A stretch of DNA of 64,000 bases from Streptomyces sp. CB02261 (GTDB lineage Bacteria; Actinomycetota; Actinomycetes; Streptomycetales; Streptomycetaceae). The stretch is taken from NCBI RefSeq assembly GCF_001905665.1, contig NZ_LIVX01000001.1:992001-1056000 (forward strand), in the 5' to 3' direction. Of the stretch, positions 1 to 9,683 are shown piece by piece. The stretch's first letter is position 1. The number at the start of each line of letters is the position of its first letter. The translations under genes and the position numbers were made by a program. Under the pieces are notes generated by a model. That model worked only from the letters and a program-made list of their open reading frames with translations, searched no databases and was not told the origin of the DNA.

Positions 1-5
1 AGCGC

Positions 6-1373
6 GTGGCGGCCAAACTCGCCTCGACGCGTACCCCGTTCACCGGTGTGACGCCCGCCGAGCTCGGCCCCGTCATCGACGCCGTCGACCTCGACCGGCC
101 GCTCGGCGACTCCACCGCCGCCCTGGACGAGCTGGAGAGCGTCTACCTCCGCGACGCCGTCTACTTCCACCACCCCCGCTACCTGGGCCACCTCAACTGC
201 CCGGTGGTCATCCCCGCCGTCCTCGGCGAGGCCGTCCTCTCGGCGGTCAACTCCTCGCTCGACACCTGGGACCAGAGCGCGGGCGGCACCCTGATCGAGC
301 GCAAGCTCATCGACTGGACCACCGGCCGCATCGGCCTCGGCCCGGCCGCCGACGGCGTGTTCACCAGCGGCGGTACGCAGTCCAACCTCCAGGCCCTGCT
401 CCTCGCCCGCGAGGAGGCCAAGACGGACGACCTGTCCAGGCTCCGGATCTTCTCCTCCGAGTGCAGCCACTTCAGCGTCCAGAAGTCGGCCACGCTGCTC
501 GGCCTCGGGAACGACGCCGTCGTCTCGATCCCGGTCGACCGGAACAAGCGGATGCAGTCCGTCGTCCTCGCCGCCGAGCTCGCGGCCTGCCGCGCCGAGG
601 GCCTCGTCCCGATGGCGATCGTCGCCACCGCCGGCACCACCGACTTCGGCTCCATCGACCCGCTGCCCGAGATCGCCGCCCTGGCCGACGAGTACGGCGC
701 CTGGATGCACGTCGACGCCGCCTACGGCTGCGGACTGCTCGCCTCACCGACCCGCCGCCACCTCCTGGACGGCATCGAGCGGGCCGACTCGGTCACCGTC
801 GACTTCCACAAGTCCTTCTTCCAGCCGGTCAGCTCCTCGGCGATCCTGGTCCGCGACGGCGCCACCCTGCGCCACGCGACCTACCACGCCGACTACCTGA
901 ACCCGCTCCGCACGGTCGCCGAGCAGATACCCAACCAGGTCGACAAGTCGCTCCAGACCACCCGCCGCTTCGACGCGCTGAAGCTCTGGATGACCCTGCG
1001 CGTGATGGGCGCCGACGGTGTCGGGCAGCTCTTCGACGAGGTCTGCGACCTGGCCGCCGAGGGCTTCGCGCTGCTCGCCGCCGACCCGCGCTACGACGTC
1101 GTGGTCGAGCCGCAGCTCTCCACCCTCGTCTACCGCTACATCCCCGAGGCCGTCACCTCCCCCGAGGACATCGACCGGGCCAACCTGCACGCCCGCAAGG
1201 CCCTGTTCGCCTCGGGCGAGGCGGTCGTCGCCGGCACCAAGGTCGACGGCCGCCAGTACCTCAAGTTCACCTTGCTCAACCCCGAGACGACCACGGCCGA
1301 CATCGCCGCCGTCCTCGATCTGATCGCCGGCCACGCCGAGCAGTACCTGGGAGAGAACCTTGTCCACGCCTGA
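6..1373 (+). CDS. desA: DesA, lysine decarboxylase for desferrioxamine (5' truncated)
   Basis: Group II pyridoxal-phosphate decarboxylase that converts L-lysine to cadaverine, the first step of desferrioxamine biosynthesis in the cytoplasm. The visible 455 residues hold the whole catalytic fold. The PLP-binding lysine sits in DFHKSFF (about K269 of the visible part), preceded by the HVDAAYG segment that contacts the cofactor. Family members are about 480 residues, so the GTG at base 6 is probably internal and roughly 25 residues lie upstream of the window. For that reason the promoter and any iron-regulator (DmdR1/IdeR) box cannot be seen. Its 3' end overlaps desB by 14 nt, so it heads a tightly coupled four-gene operon. 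The symbol rests on the order desABCD, which is diagnostic; an isolated protein could be a DOPA or other amino-acid decarboxylase. Confidence 0.93.
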   Translation: MAAKLASTRTPFTGVTPAELGPVIDAVDLDRPLGDSTAALDELESVYLRDAVYFHHPRYLGHLNCPVVIPAVLGEAVLSAVNSSLDTWDQSAGGTLIERKLIDWTTGRIGLGPAADGVFTSGGTQSNLQALLLAREEAKTDDLSRLRIFSSECSHFSVQKSATLLGLGNDAVVSIPVDRNKRMQSVVLAAELAACRAEGLVPMAIVATAGTTDFGSIDPLPEIAALADEYGAWMHVDAAYGCGLLASPTRRHLLDGIERADSVTVDFHKSFFQPVSSSAILVRDGATLRHATYHADYLNPLRTVAEQIPNQVDKSLQTTRRFDALKLWMTLRVMGADGVGQLFDEVCDLAAEGFALLAADPRYDVVVEPQLSTLVYRYIPEAVTSPEDIDRANLHARKALFASGEAVVAGTKVDGRQYLKFTLLNPETTTADIAAVLDLIAGHAEQYLGENLVHA

Positions 1374-2652
1374 GACCCCCGAGACCTCTGGGATCCACGA
1401 CTTCATCGGCATCGGGCTCGGTCCGTTCAACCTCGGGCTCGCCTGCCTGACCGAGCCGATCGACGAGCTGAACGGCCTCTTCCTCGAGTCGAAGCCGGAC
1501 TTCGAGTGGCACTCGGGGATGTTCCTCGAAGGCGCCCACCTCCAGACGCCGTTCATGTCGGACCTGGTCACCATGGCCGACCCGACCTCCCCGTACTCCT
1601 TCCTGAACTACCTGAAGGAGAAGGGCCGGCTGTACTCGTTCTACATCCGGGAGAACTTCTACCCGCTGCGGACGGAGTACAACGACTACTGCCGCTGGGC
1701 CGCCGGGAAGCTCTCCTCGGTCCGCTTCTCCACCACCGTCGCGTCCGTGACCTTCGACGAGGCCGCCGAGGTGTACGAGGTGTCCACCGAGGCCGGAGAA
1801 ACGTTCCGCTCGCGTCGGCTCGTCCTCGGCACCGGCACCCCGGCGTACGTCCCCGAGAGCTGCCAGGGCCTCGGCGGCGACCTGATCCACAACTCGCGCT
1901 ACCTCCCGAACAAGGCCGAACTGCAGAAGAAGCGGTCCATCACCCTGATCGGCAGCGGCCAGAGCGCCGCCGAGATCTACTACGACCTCCTCAGCGAGAT
2001 CGACGTCCACGGCTACCGGCTCAACTGGGTGACCCGCTCCCCGCGCTTCTTCCCGCTGGAGTACACCAAGCTCACCCTGGAGATGACCTCCCCGGAGTAC
2101 GTGGACTACTTCCACGCGCTGCCCGAGCAGACCCGCTACCGCCTGGAGACCCAGCAGAAGGGCCTCTTCAAGGGCATCGACGGCGAGCTGATCGACGCCA
2201 TCTTCGACCTGCTCTACCAGAAGAACCTGAACGGCCCCGTGCCCACCCGGCTCCTCACCAACTCCGCGCTCCACACCGCCGCGTACGACGACACCAGCGG
2301 CACGTACACCCTCGGCTTCCGCCAGGAGGAGCAGGAGAAGGACTTCACCCTGGACACCGAGGGCCTGATCCTCGCCACCGGGTACAAGTACGCCGTCCCC
2401 GCGTTCCTGGAGCCGGTCCGCGACCGCCTCAACTGGGACGGCCAGGGCCGCTTCGACGTGGCCCGCAACTACGCGATCGACACCACCGGCCGCGGGGTGT
2501 TCCTGCAGAACGCCGGCGTGCACACCCACTCGATCACCTCGCCCGACCTCGGCATGGGGGCGTACCGCAACGCGTACATCATCGGGGCGATGCTGGGATA
2601 CGACTACTACCCCGTCGAGAAGACCATCGCTTTCCAGGAGTTCGCGGCATGA
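1360..2652 (+). CDS. desB: DesB, cadaverine N-hydroxylase
   Basis: FAD- and NADPH-dependent N-hydroxylating monooxygenase of the IucD/lysine N6-hydroxylase family. It oxidises cadaverine to N-hydroxycadaverine in desferrioxamine assembly. The FAD-binding [12 protein letters not shown] is at residues 16-27 and the NADPH-binding [12 protein letters not shown] is near residue 196. A third motif, LATGYKY, typical of N-hydroxylating monooxygenases, lies near residue 340. The length of 430 residues fits the family. The start is TTG, chosen because GGAGAG lies 5 nt upstream and because the N-terminus then begins shortly before the FAD motif. It overlaps desA by 14 nt and desC by 4 nt (ATGA), so translation is likely coupled. 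Confidence 0.95.
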   Translation: MSTPETPETSGIHDFIGIGLGPFNLGLACLTEPIDELNGLFLESKPDFEWHSGMFLEGAHLQTPFMSDLVTMADPTSPYSFLNYLKEKGRLYSFYIRENFYPLRTEYNDYCRWAAGKLSSVRFSTTVASVTFDEAAEVYEVSTEAGETFRSRRLVLGTGTPAYVPESCQGLGGDLIHNSRYLPNKAELQKKRSITLIGSGQSAAEIYYDLLSEIDVHGYRLNWVTRSPRFFPLEYTKLTLEMTSPEYVDYFHALPEQTRYRLETQQKGLFKGIDGELIDAIFDLLYQKNLNGPVPTRLLTNSALHTAAYDDTSGTYTLGFRQEEQEKDFTLDTEGLILATGYKYAVPAFLEPVRDRLNWDGQGRFDVARNYAIDTTGRGVFLQNAGVHTHSITSPDLGMGAYRNAYIIGAMLGYDYYPVEKTIAFQEFAA

Positions 2653-3179
2653 CCGTATCGATACGTCCCTTCGACCCCTCGAAGGACGCCCGGCTGATCC
2701 ATCCCTGGGTCACCCACCCCAAAGCCGCTTTCTGGATGATGCAGGGCGCGACGCTCCAGGACGTCGAGCGCGAGTACACGGCCATCACCGCCCACCCGCA
2801 CCACGACGCCTTCATCGGCCTGGTGGACGGCGTGCCGTCCTTCCTGATGGAGCGGTACGACCCCGCGGAGCTGGAGCTGGTCGGCCTGTACGAGCCGCAG
2901 CCCGGTGACGTCGGCATGCACTTCCTCGTCGCGCCCACCGACACCCCCGTGCACGGTTTCACCCGGACCGTGATCACCGCCGTGATGGCCGAGCTGTTCG
3001 CCGACCCTGCCACCGTGCGGGTGGTCGTCGAGCCCGACGTGTCCAACAAGGCCGTCCACGCGCTCAACGAGGCCGTCGGCTTCGTGCCCGAGCGCGAGAT
3101 CCAGAAGCCGGAGAAGAAGGCCCTGCTGAGCTTCTGCACCCGTGCCCAGTTCGAGGCCGCCGTGGGAGCCGCCGTATGA
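2649..3179 (+). CDS. desC: DesC, acyl-CoA N-acyltransferase
   Basis: GNAT-fold acyltransferase of 176 residues. It transfers acetyl or succinyl from CoA to N-hydroxycadaverine, giving the hydroxamate monomers of desferrioxamines. Recognisable features are the N-terminal [14 protein letters not shown] stretch and the [10 protein letters not shown] segment shared with siderophore acyltransferases such as IucB and AlcB. The ATG at 2649 overlaps the desB stop as ATGA, and the gene's own end overlaps desD by 4 nt, so the start is well supported. The same frame runs open far upstream, but that stretch is the shadow of desB and has no family similarity. Confidence 0.94.
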   Translation: MTVSIRPFDPSKDARLIHPWVTHPKAAFWMMQGATLQDVEREYTAITAHPHHDAFIGLVDGVPSFLMERYDPAELELVGLYEPQPGDVGMHFLVAPTDTPVHGFTRTVITAVMAELFADPATVRVVVEPDVSNKAVHALNEAVGFVPEREIQKPEKKALLSFCTRAQFEAAVGAAV

Positions 3180-4954
3180 GCGCCACCGACCCCGTCGCCC
3201 ACCTCACCCCCGAGCGCTGGGCCGAAGCCAACCGCGCCCTGATCCGCAAGGGTCTCGCCGAGTTCGCCCACGAGCGGCTCCTCGACCCCCGCGAGCTGGG
3301 CGAGAGCCGCTACGCGGTCCTCGCCGACGACGGCACGACCGAGTACCGCTTCACCGCGGACCGGTTCGCCCTGGACCACTGGCAGGTCTACGCCGAGTCG
3401 ATCAGCCGCCACCGCGGGGACGAGCAGCTCCCGCTCGACGCGCTCCAGTTCATCACGGAGCTGCGCGGCTCCCTCGGTCTCAGTGACGAGGTCCTGCCGG
3501 TGTACCTGGAGGAGATCTCCTCCACCCTCGCCGGCACGGCCTACAAGTCGACCAAACCGCGGGTGACCTCCGCCGAGCTGGCCCACGCCGGCTTCCAGGC
3601 GATCGAGACCGGGATGACCGAGGGCCACCCCTGCTTCGTCGCCAACAACGGGCGGCTCGGCTTCGGCGTCGACGAGTTCCGCGCGTACGCCCCCGAGGCC
3701 GCGAGCGACATCCACCTGATCTGGCTGGCGGCCCACCGCGACCGCACCACGTTCACGGCGGGCGCCGACATCGAGTACGACACGTTCGTCCGTGCCGAGC
3801 TGGGCGACGCGACGGTGGACGGCTTCGCCGCGGTCCTCGCCGCGCGGGGCCTGGACCTCGCCGACTACCTGCTGATGCCGGTGCACCCCTGGCAGTGGTG
3901 GAACAAGCTGTCGGTCACCTTCGCCGCCGAGGTCGCGCAGCAGCGCCTGGTGTACCTGGGCGAGGGCGACGACACGTATCTGGCGCAGCAGTCGATCCGT
4001 ACGTTCTTCAACACCTCGGACCCGGCCAAGCACTATGTGAAGACGGCCCTCTCGGTCCTGAACATGGGCTTCATGCGGGGTCTGTCGGCCGCGTACATGG
4101 AGGCCACGCCGGCCATCAACGACTGGCTGCACACCCTGATCGAGTCGGACGCGACCTTCCGGTCGGCCCGGTTCTCGATCATCCGTGAGCGGGCGGCCGT
4201 CGGCTACCGGCACCTGGAGTACGAGGCCGCGACCGACCGCTACTCGCCCTACCGCAAGATGCTGGCCGCGCTCTGGCGCGAGTCGCCGGTGCCGACCCTC
4301 GCCGAGGGCGAGCGCCTGGCGACGATGGCCTCGCTCCTCCACGTGGACCACGCGGGCGCGTCGTTCGCGGGCGCGCTGATCAAGGAGTCGGGCCTTGAGC
4401 CGACGGCGTGGCTGCGCCGCTACCTGGACGCCTACCTCCTGCCGGTCCTGCACAGCTTCTACGCGTACGACCTGGCGTTCATGCCGCACGGCGAGAACGT
4501 GATCCTGGTCCTCGACGAGCGGGGCGCGGTGGCGCGGGCGATCTTCAAGGACATCGCCGAGGAGATCGTCGTCATGGACCCGACGGCGGTCCTGCCGCCG
4601 GCGGTGGAGCGGGTCCGTGCGGAGATCCCGGAGGAGATGAAGCTCCTCTCGGTCTTCACGGACGTCTTCGACTGCTTCTTCCGCTTCCTGGCGGCGACGC
4701 TCGCGGCGGAGGGCGTCCTCGACGAGGACGACTTCTGGCGGACGGTGGCGGAGTGCGTCCGGGGCTACGAGGCGTCGAAGCCTGAGCTGGCGGACCGCTT
4801 CGCCCGGTACGACATGTTCGCGGAGACCTTCGCCCTGTCGGCCCTCAACCGCCTCCAGCTCCGCAACAACAGGCAGATGGTCGACCTGTCCGACCCGTCG
4901 GCGGCCCTGCAGCTGGTCGGCGACCTGGTGAACCCGATCGCCCGCTTCGCCTGA
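3176..4954 (+). CDS. desD: DesD, NIS siderophore synthetase
   Basis: ATP-dependent NRPS-independent siderophore (NIS) synthetase of the IucA/IucC family, 592 residues. It oligomerises and macrocyclises hydroxamate monomers into desferrioxamine E and related trihydroxamates. Family motifs seen are GHPCFVANNGRLGF (about residue 150), HPWQWWNKL (about 238) and the ATP-site run KTALSVLNMGFMRG (about 290). A C-terminal FhuF-like thumb region includes HGENVILVL (about 440). The ATG overlaps the desC stop by 4 nt. The operon ends at a strong hairpin just downstream (4969-5013), facing the convergent hexosaminidase gene. Confidence 0.95.
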   Translation: MSATDPVAHLTPERWAEANRALIRKGLAEFAHERLLDPRELGESRYAVLADDGTTEYRFTADRFALDHWQVYAESISRHRGDEQLPLDALQFITELRGSLGLSDEVLPVYLEEISSTLAGTAYKSTKPRVTSAELAHAGFQAIETGMTEGHPCFVANNGRLGFGVDEFRAYAPEAASDIHLIWLAAHRDRTTFTAGADIEYDTFVRAELGDATVDGFAAVLAARGLDLADYLLMPVHPWQWWNKLSVTFAAEVAQQRLVYLGEGDDTYLAQQSIRTFFNTSDPAKHYVKTALSVLNMGFMRGLSAAYMEATPAINDWLHTLIESDATFRSARFSIIRERAAVGYRHLEYEAATDRYSPYRKMLAALWRESPVPTLAEGERLATMASLLHVDHAGASFAGALIKESGLEPTAWLRRYLDAYLLPVLHSFYAYDLAFMPHGENVILVLDERGAVARAIFKDIAEEIVVMDPTAVLPPAVERVRAEIPEEMKLLSVFTDVFDCFFRFLAATLAAEGVLDEDDFWRTVAECVRGYEASKPELADRFARYDMFAETFALSALNRLQLRNNRQMVDLSDPSAALQLVGDLVNPIARFA

Positions 4955-4968
4955 CCTTCCCCCGAACC

Positions 4969-5013
4969 GATGTGAGCCCCGCCGGAGTACGGTCCTCCGG
5001 CGGGGCTCACATC
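4969..5013. terminator. bidirectional terminator hairpin, desD / GH20
   Basis: A perfect 18-bp inverted repeat (GATGTGAGCCCCGCCGGA and its complement) encloses a 9-nt loop. It lies 15 nt after the desD stop and 14 nt before the stop of the convergent hexosaminidase. Position and stability suggest it ends both transcripts; there is no long T-run, as is usual in Streptomyces. Confidence 0.8.
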
Positions 5014-5026
5014 TGCGCCCGGGGTC

Positions 5027-6664
5027 CTACTCCCCCGGCCAGGGCACCTGCGGTGACCGGTAGTAGGTGATGCCCATCGCGTCGAAGCGCGGGGCCTGTT
5101 CCGCGAGGCGGGTCCTGTACGTGTCCCAGTCGTGGGTCTCCGCCGGGGACCAGCCCAGTTCGGCCACGCCCGGGAGGCGCGGGAAGGCCATGACGTCGAG
5201 GTCGGCCGTGGTGGCCAGGGTCTCCGTCCACAGCGGCGCCTCGACGCCCAGGACGGCGCCCTCCGGGACTCCGGGCAGGTAGGTGGCCGGATTCCAGTCG
5301 TAGGACTCGCGGACCTCGACGTGCCCGGCCCAGGCGAGGCCGAGCGGGGTGTCCTTGGTGTACTTCATGTCGAGGTACGTGCGGTCGGCGGGCGAGAGGA
5401 TCAGGCCGGTGCCGTTGCGCGCGGCCGCGGCGACCCGTTCCTTCTCGGCGGCGGGGGTGCGGTCGAGGCCCCAGTACTGGACGAGGGCGCCCTCGGCGGG
5501 GGTGGTGCTCGTCAGCTGGTGCCAGCCGACGACCTTCTTGCCGTACTTCGCGACGACCGGCTGCACCCGGTCCATGAAGGCGACGTAGTCGGCGTGGGGG
5601 GTGGAGTGGGCCTCGTCGCCGCCGATGTGGAGGTAGCGGCCGGGGGTGAGGGCGGCGATCTCCCGGATGACGTCGTCGACGAAGTCGTACGTGATCTCCT
5701 TGGGCACGCACAGGGAGCTGAGGCCGACCTTGATGCCGGTGTAGAGGGGCGGCGCGATGCCGTCGCAGTTGAGTTCGGCGTAGGAGGCGAGGGCCGCGAA
5801 GGTGTGGCCGGGCATGTCGATCTCGGGGATCACCTCCTGGTAGCGGGAGGCGGCGTACCGGACGATCTCCTGGTACTCCTCCTTCGTGTAGTAGCCGCCG
5901 GGGCCCCCGCCGACCTCGGTGGAGCCGCCGTGGCCGGTGAGCCGGGGCCAGGAGTCGACGGCGATGCGCCAGCCCTGGTCGTCGGTGAGGTGGAGGTGCA
6001 GGGTGTTGATCTTGTAGAGGGCGAGCTGGTCGATGTACCGCTTCACCTCGTCGACGGTGAAGAAGTGGCGGGCGACGTCGAGCATGGCGCCCCGGTAGGC
6101 GTAGCGCGGGGTGTCGGTGATCGTGCCGCCCGCGATCTTCCAGGGGCCCGGCTGGACGGAGTCCCGCTCGACGGCGGAGGGCAGCTGCTGGCGCAGCGTC
6201 TGGACGCCGCGGAAGAGGCCGGCGGGCTCGCGGGCGGTGAGGGTGAGGCCGTCGGGCGCGGAGCGGAGCCGGTAGCCCTCCTCGCCGAGCGCGGTGTCGC
6301 CGGGGCTGAGCCGGAGGCGGATGCCGCCGACGGCCGCGGCGTCGTCGACGACGGGCAGCGGGAAGCCGGTGGCGGGGCGGAGGAGGCCCGCGAGGTAGCG
6401 GCCGATGGCCTTGGTGTCGCCCGAGGTGCCGTCCACGCCGATGCGGGTGGTGGCGGTGAGGGCGTAGGGCTCGCCGCCGGGGGTGACGGAGGCGGGTACG
6501 GGCACGATGCGGCCGAGGGGGCGGACCTCGGGTTCGGCGGCGGCGCGCTTTCCGTCGCCGCGGCCGGTGTCGGCGGCGGACTCGCCGCAGGCGACTCCGG
6601 CGGCAGCGACCAGGAGCAGGGATCCGATGAGGCGATGAATCCGTAGGTTCTGTCTCACAGGCAT
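5027..6664 (-). CDS. beta-N-acetylhexosaminidase, GH20, exported
   Basis: Exported glycoside hydrolase family 20 enzyme of 545 residues that releases N-acetylglucosamine from chitobiose and chito-oligosaccharide ends. The GH20 catalytic pair is in HIGGDEAH (D350-E351); other family segments are GAMLDVARHFF and LHLHLTDDQGWR. The N-terminus MPVRQNLRIHRL is followed by a hydrophobic run ending in AAAGVACGE, so it may be a lipoprotein, although the lipobox is imperfect (Gly at -3). The ATG at 6664 was chosen because GAAGGGGACC precedes it; a further upstream start would add 20 non-signal residues. A DasR-type operator lies about 95 bp upstream. Neighbouring desABCD conserves the known Streptomyces gene order. 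Confidence 0.92.
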   Translation of the reverse strand: MPVRQNLRIHRLIGSLLLVAAAGVACGESAADTGRGDGKRAAAEPEVRPLGRIVPVPASVTPGGEPYALTATTRIGVDGTSGDTKAIGRYLAGLLRPATGFPLPVVDDAAAVGGIRLRLSPGDTALGEEGYRLRSAPDGLTLTAREPAGLFRGVQTLRQQLPSAVERDSVQPGPWKIAGGTITDTPRYAYRGAMLDVARHFFTVDEVKRYIDQLALYKINTLHLHLTDDQGWRIAVDSWPRLTGHGGSTEVGGGPGGYYTKEEYQEIVRYAASRYQEVIPEIDMPGHTFAALASYAELNCDGIAPPLYTGIKVGLSSLCVPKEITYDFVDDVIREIAALTPGRYLHIGGDEAHSTPHADYVAFMDRVQPVVAKYGKKVVGWHQLTSTTPAEGALVQYWGLDRTPAAEKERVAAAARNGTGLILSPADRTYLDMKYTKDTPLGLAWAGHVEVRESYDWNPATYLPGVPEGAVLGVEAPLWTETLATTADLDVMAFPRLPGVAELGWSPAETHDWDTYRTRLAEQAPRFDAMGITYYRSPQVPWPGE

Positions 6665-6756
6665 GGTCCCCTTCGGTTGATCAACACGTCCGTCGTCCTG
6701 TCGATACGTATATCCGCTGAACACCGTCCGTGCGCGTCATCGACTCCCCCGCGCGT

Positions 6757-6772
6757 CAAGGTCTGGACCAAG
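6757..6772. promoter_or_regulatory. DasR-responsive element (dre) upstream of GH20
   Basis: The core AGGTCTGGACCA (6759-6770) matches 10 of 12 positions of the DasR consensus TGGTCTAGACCA. It lies upstream of the divergently oriented hexosaminidase. DasR is the GlcNAc-6-phosphate-responsive GntR repressor of chitin genes in Streptomyces; the assignment is by motif match and context. Confidence 0.7.
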
Positions 6773-6801
6773 ACCCCGCTTTCTGCGGTGATCATGGACC
6801 C

Positions 6802-6821
6802 CCTGCCCGATATCGGGCAGG
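6802..6821. promoter_or_regulatory. perfect 20-bp palindrome in the GH20 / small-gene divergent region
   Basis: CCTGCCCGAT is followed directly by its exact reverse complement with no spacer. It lies 40 bp upstream of the probable start of the 91-residue protein and 30 bp beyond the DasR-type site. It resembles a dimeric repressor operator; I do not recognise the regulator. Confidence 0.5.
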
Positions 6822-6861
6822 ATTCTTGCGAAAGACGGTCCGCACCCCCCAATATTCACGG

Positions 6862-7137
6862 GTGCTCGAACGCCGCCCGTCGCATGACGACCTCGTCGAC
6901 CATCTGGTCCGCAGCACCGCGCTCCAGCGCGGTGAGGCCGCCCGGGTGGTGCTCGACGTGCTGGCGTACTTCGACGAGACGACCGAGGAGTTCGTCCGCC
7001 GCCGCCATCGCGAACTGCAGTCCGGCGGAGCGGTGAACACCGAGATCTTCGAACGGATCGCGGCGGAGCTGCCGCACCGGGCGGTGGCGCCGCCGGAGCT
7101 GTCGCTCCGGCAACTGCGCCGCATCGTCTACGGCTGA
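6862..7137 (+). CDS. conserved hypothetical small protein
   Basis: A 91-residue, charged, probably soluble protein starting VLERRPSHDDLVDHL. It is helical in character and ends in SLRQLRRIVYG. I do not recognise a domain. It sits between the hexosaminidase and glmS in a gene order I recall as conserved in Streptomyces, which supports it as real. The GTG at 6862 is preferred over longer in-frame starts. A promoter-like pair, TTGCGA (6826) and AATATT (6851), places the transcription start at or within a base or two of this codon, so the mRNA may be leaderless; no Shine-Dalgarno sequence is visible. It ends 36 nt before glmS and may be cotranscribed with it. Confidence 0.6.
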   Translation: MLERRPSHDDLVDHLVRSTALQRGEAARVVLDVLAYFDETTEEFVRRRHRELQSGGAVNTEIFERIAAELPHRAVAPPELSLRQLRRIVYG

Positions 7138-7173
7138 GAAGCACCATCACAGACCTGGAGGGGTTTCACCTTT

Positions 7174-8991
7174 ATGTGCGGAATTGTCGGTTACATCGGA
7201 AAGCGCGACGTCGCCCCCCTGCTGCTCGAAGGCCTGGCGCGCCTGGAGTACCGGGGTTACGACTCCGCCGGCATGGTCGTCACCAGCCCGAAGGCCTCCG
7301 GCCTGAAGATGGTCAAGGCCAAGGGCCGGGTCCGTGACCTGGAGGCCCGCGTCCCCAAGCGCTTCACCGGCACCACCGGCATCGCCCACACCCGCTGGGC
7401 CACCCACGGCGCGCCGAGCGACGTCAACTCGCACCCGCACCTGGACCCCGAGAACAAGGTCGCCGTCGTCCACAACGGCATCGTCGACAACGCCCAGGAG
7501 CTCCGCGCCAAGCTGGAGGCCGACGGCGTCGTCTTCGCCTCCGAGACGGACACCGAGGTCATCACCCACCTCATCGCCCGCTCCCAGGCCGTGACGCTGG
7601 AGGAGAAGGTCCGCGAGGCGCTCAAGGTCATCGAGGGCACCTACGGCATCGCCGTGATGCACGCGGACTTCAACGACCGCATCGTCGTGGCCCGCAACGG
7701 CTCCCCGGTCATCCTCGGCATCGGCGAGAAGGAGATGCTCGTCGCCTCCGACGTCGCCGCCCTGATCGCCCACACCCGCCAGGTCGTCACCCTCGACGAC
7801 GGCGAGATGGCCACCCTCAAGGCCGACGACTTCCGCACGTACACGATCTCCGGCGCCACCACCACGCCCACCCCGGAGACCGTCGAGTGGGAGGCCGCCT
7901 CCTTCGACATGGGCGGCCACGACACCTTCATGCACAAGGAGATCTGCGAGCAGCCCGACGCGGTCGACCGCGTGCTGCGCGGCCGGATCGACGACCGCTT
8001 CTCCACCGTGCACCTCGGCGGCCTGAACCTGGACCCGCGCGAGGCCCGCACCATCCGCCGCATCAAGATCCTCGGCTGCGGCACCTCGTACCACGCCGGC
8101 CTCATCGGCGCCGGGCTCATCGAGTCGATGGCCCGCATCCCCGCCGACGCCGAGCCGGCCTCGGAGTTCCGCTACCGCAACCCGGTCGTGGACCCCGACA
8201 CCCTGTACATCGCCGTCTCCCAGTCCGGTGAGACCTACGACGTGCTCGCCGCCGTCCAGGAGCTCAAGCGCAAGGGCGCCCGCGTCCTCGGCGTGGTCAA
8301 CGTGGTCGGCTCCGCCATCGCCCGCGAGGCCGACGGCGGCATCTACGTCCACGCCGGCCCCGAGGTCTGCGTCGTCTCCACCAAGTGCTTCACCAACACG
8401 GTCACCGCGTTCGCGCTGCTCGCCCTGCACCTCGGCCGCATCCGCGACCTGTCCGTCACCGACGGCAAGCGGATCATCGAGGGCCTGCGCAAGCTGCCCG
8501 AGCAGATCAGCGAGATCCTCCGCACCGAGGACGAGATCAAGAAGATCGCCGAGGCGTACGCGGGTGCCCAGTCGATGATGTTCATCGGCCGTGTCCGGGG
8601 CTACCCCGTCGCCCTTGAGGCCTCCCTGAAGCTCAAGGAGATCTCCTACATCCACGCCGAGGCGTACCCGGCCTCCGAGCTGAAGCACGGCCCGCTCGCC
8701 CTCATCGAGCCGGCCCTGCCGACGGTCGCGATCGTCCCCGACGACGACCTGCTGGAGAAGAACCGCGCCGCCCTGGAGGAGATCAAGGCCCGCAGCGGCC
8801 GCATCCTCGCGGTCGCGCACCAGCCGCAGGCCAAGGCCGACCACACCATCATCGTGCCGAAGAACGAGGACGAGCTGGACCCGATCCTGATGGGCATCCC
8901 GCTCCAGCTCCTCGCCTACCACACGGCGCTTGCCATGGGCCGCGACATCGACAAGCCGCGCAACCTGGCCAAGTCCGTCACGGTCGAGTAG
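7174..8991 (+). CDS. glmS: GlmS, glutamine:fructose-6-phosphate aminotransferase
   Basis: Isomerising glucosamine-6-phosphate synthase that makes GlcN-6-P from fructose-6-P and glutamine for cell-wall amino sugars, in the cytoplasm. It has 605 residues, the expected length. The N-terminal nucleophile cysteine is exposed after Met removal (MCGIVGYIG), with YRGYDSAGM and HTRWATHG marking the class II glutamine amidotransferase domain (about 2-220). Two SIS sugar-isomerase domains follow (about 285-420 and 455-595), and the protein ends in the family-typical DKPRNLAKSVTVE. GGAGGGG lies upstream of the ATG. No glmS ribozyme-like leader is visible in the short 36-nt upstream gap. Since the neighbours act on GlcNAc, it sits well in an amino-sugar context. 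Confidence 0.97.
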   Translation: MCGIVGYIGKRDVAPLLLEGLARLEYRGYDSAGMVVTSPKASGLKMVKAKGRVRDLEARVPKRFTGTTGIAHTRWATHGAPSDVNSHPHLDPENKVAVVHNGIVDNAQELRAKLEADGVVFASETDTEVITHLIARSQAVTLEEKVREALKVIEGTYGIAVMHADFNDRIVVARNGSPVILGIGEKEMLVASDVAALIAHTRQVVTLDDGEMATLKADDFRTYTISGATTTPTPETVEWEAASFDMGGHDTFMHKEICEQPDAVDRVLRGRIDDRFSTVHLGGLNLDPREARTIRRIKILGCGTSYHAGLIGAGLIESMARIPADAEPASEFRYRNPVVDPDTLYIAVSQSGETYDVLAAVQELKRKGARVLGVVNVVGSAIAREADGGIYVHAGPEVCVVSTKCFTNTVTAFALLALHLGRIRDLSVTDGKRIIEGLRKLPEQISEILRTEDEIKKIAEAYAGAQSMMFIGRVRGYPVALEASLKLKEISYIHAEAYPASELKHGPLALIEPALPTVAIVPDDDLLEKNRAALEEIKARSGRILAVAHQPQAKADHTIIVPKNEDELDPILMGIPLQLLAYHTALAMGRDIDKPRNLAKSVTVE

Positions 8992-9058
8992 CAGCGCCTC
9001 GGGGCCTGTCCCCCCGAGCCGCGCCGCCGGGCCTGTCCCCCGGCGGACGACCGGACAC

Positions 9059-9104
9059 GAAATCGGTCCCTGTCGCACACCCAGGTGCGACAGGGACCGA
9101 TTTC
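9059..9104. terminator. bidirectional terminator hairpin, glmS / YaaH-type gene
   Basis: A perfect 20-bp stem with a 6-nt loop (ACCCAG) is placed 67 nt after glmS and 12 nt before the stop of the convergent gene at 9117. The arms end in GAAA/TTTC, giving a short T-rich exit in both directions. It is one of the strongest hairpins in the window. Confidence 0.85.
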
Positions 9105-9116
9105 ACTTCTCCGTGC

Positions 9117-9683
9117 CTACCCCGCGGCCGGGGCGCTCGTGCCCGCCGTGCGGCGGAAGGCGGTCGGCCAGCCCGCCACCGCGGCCGTGGCCCCGTACCA
9201 GGCGACGAGGCCCGCGACGGCCGCGACCCAGCCGCCCGCCTTGCCGAGGCCCCCGTTGTCGACGAGCGCGCCTATGCCGAGCAGCAGGAGCGCGACGAAC
9301 AGCAGCCCGTACACGCCCTGCCCGAAGACCCCGCTGCCCGAGGCCGCCACCGTCAGGGTGAGGGCGAGGAGCGCCCACAGGAGCATGAAGACACCGACGG
9401 CGTCGGCCGAGGCGCCGCCGCCCGCCGCGGTCCCCCAGGTGAACCAGAAGGCGCCCAGCGCCGCGAACGCCGTGCCCTCGCCCTTGTCGCCCGCGCGCAG
9501 GGCGAGCATGCCGACGAGGAAGAGCGCCACCCCGCCGACCCAGGTGGCGAGGCCCGCGGCATCCGCTGCCGCGACGTTGTCGATGACACCCGTACCGCCC
9601 AGGCCGAAGGCCAACAGGGTCAGTCCGAGCGCGAGGTGGCCGAGAGTGGAGGTGCTGTTTCCCGCGGCGACGTCGTTGTCCAC
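9117..9683 (-). CDS. GPR1/FUN34/YaaH (SatP) family membrane protein
   Basis: Small integral membrane protein of 188 residues with six predicted transmembrane segments. It starts with a short acidic cytoplasmic tail (MDNDVAAGNST) followed by LGHLALGLTLLAFGL, which resembles the family signature near the first helix. Members transport acetate and succinate with protons; acetate uptake is a plausible role here but the substrate cannot be read from the sequence. It is transcribed alone, between the strong hairpin shared with glmS and the 154-nt gap to the universal stress gene. Confidence 0.75.
   Translation of the reverse strand: MDNDVAAGNSTSTLGHLALGLTLLAFGLGGTGVIDNVAAADAAGLATWVGGVALFLVGMLALRAGDKGEGTAFAALGAFWFTWGTAAGGGASADAVGVFMLLWALLALTLTVAASGSGVFGQGVYGLLFVALLLLGIGALVDNGGLGKAGGWVAAVAGLVAWYGATAAVAGWPTAFRRTAGTSAPAAG

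Noticed and set aside
6..4954. Complementary-strand reading frames over desABCD
   Set aside because: They are GC-driven shadows with Arg/Pro/Gly-rich content; the plus strand has clear family motifs.
7138..7173. glmS ribozyme
   Set aside because: The leader is only 36 nt and shows no ribozyme structure; glmS ribozymes are typical of Firmicutes.
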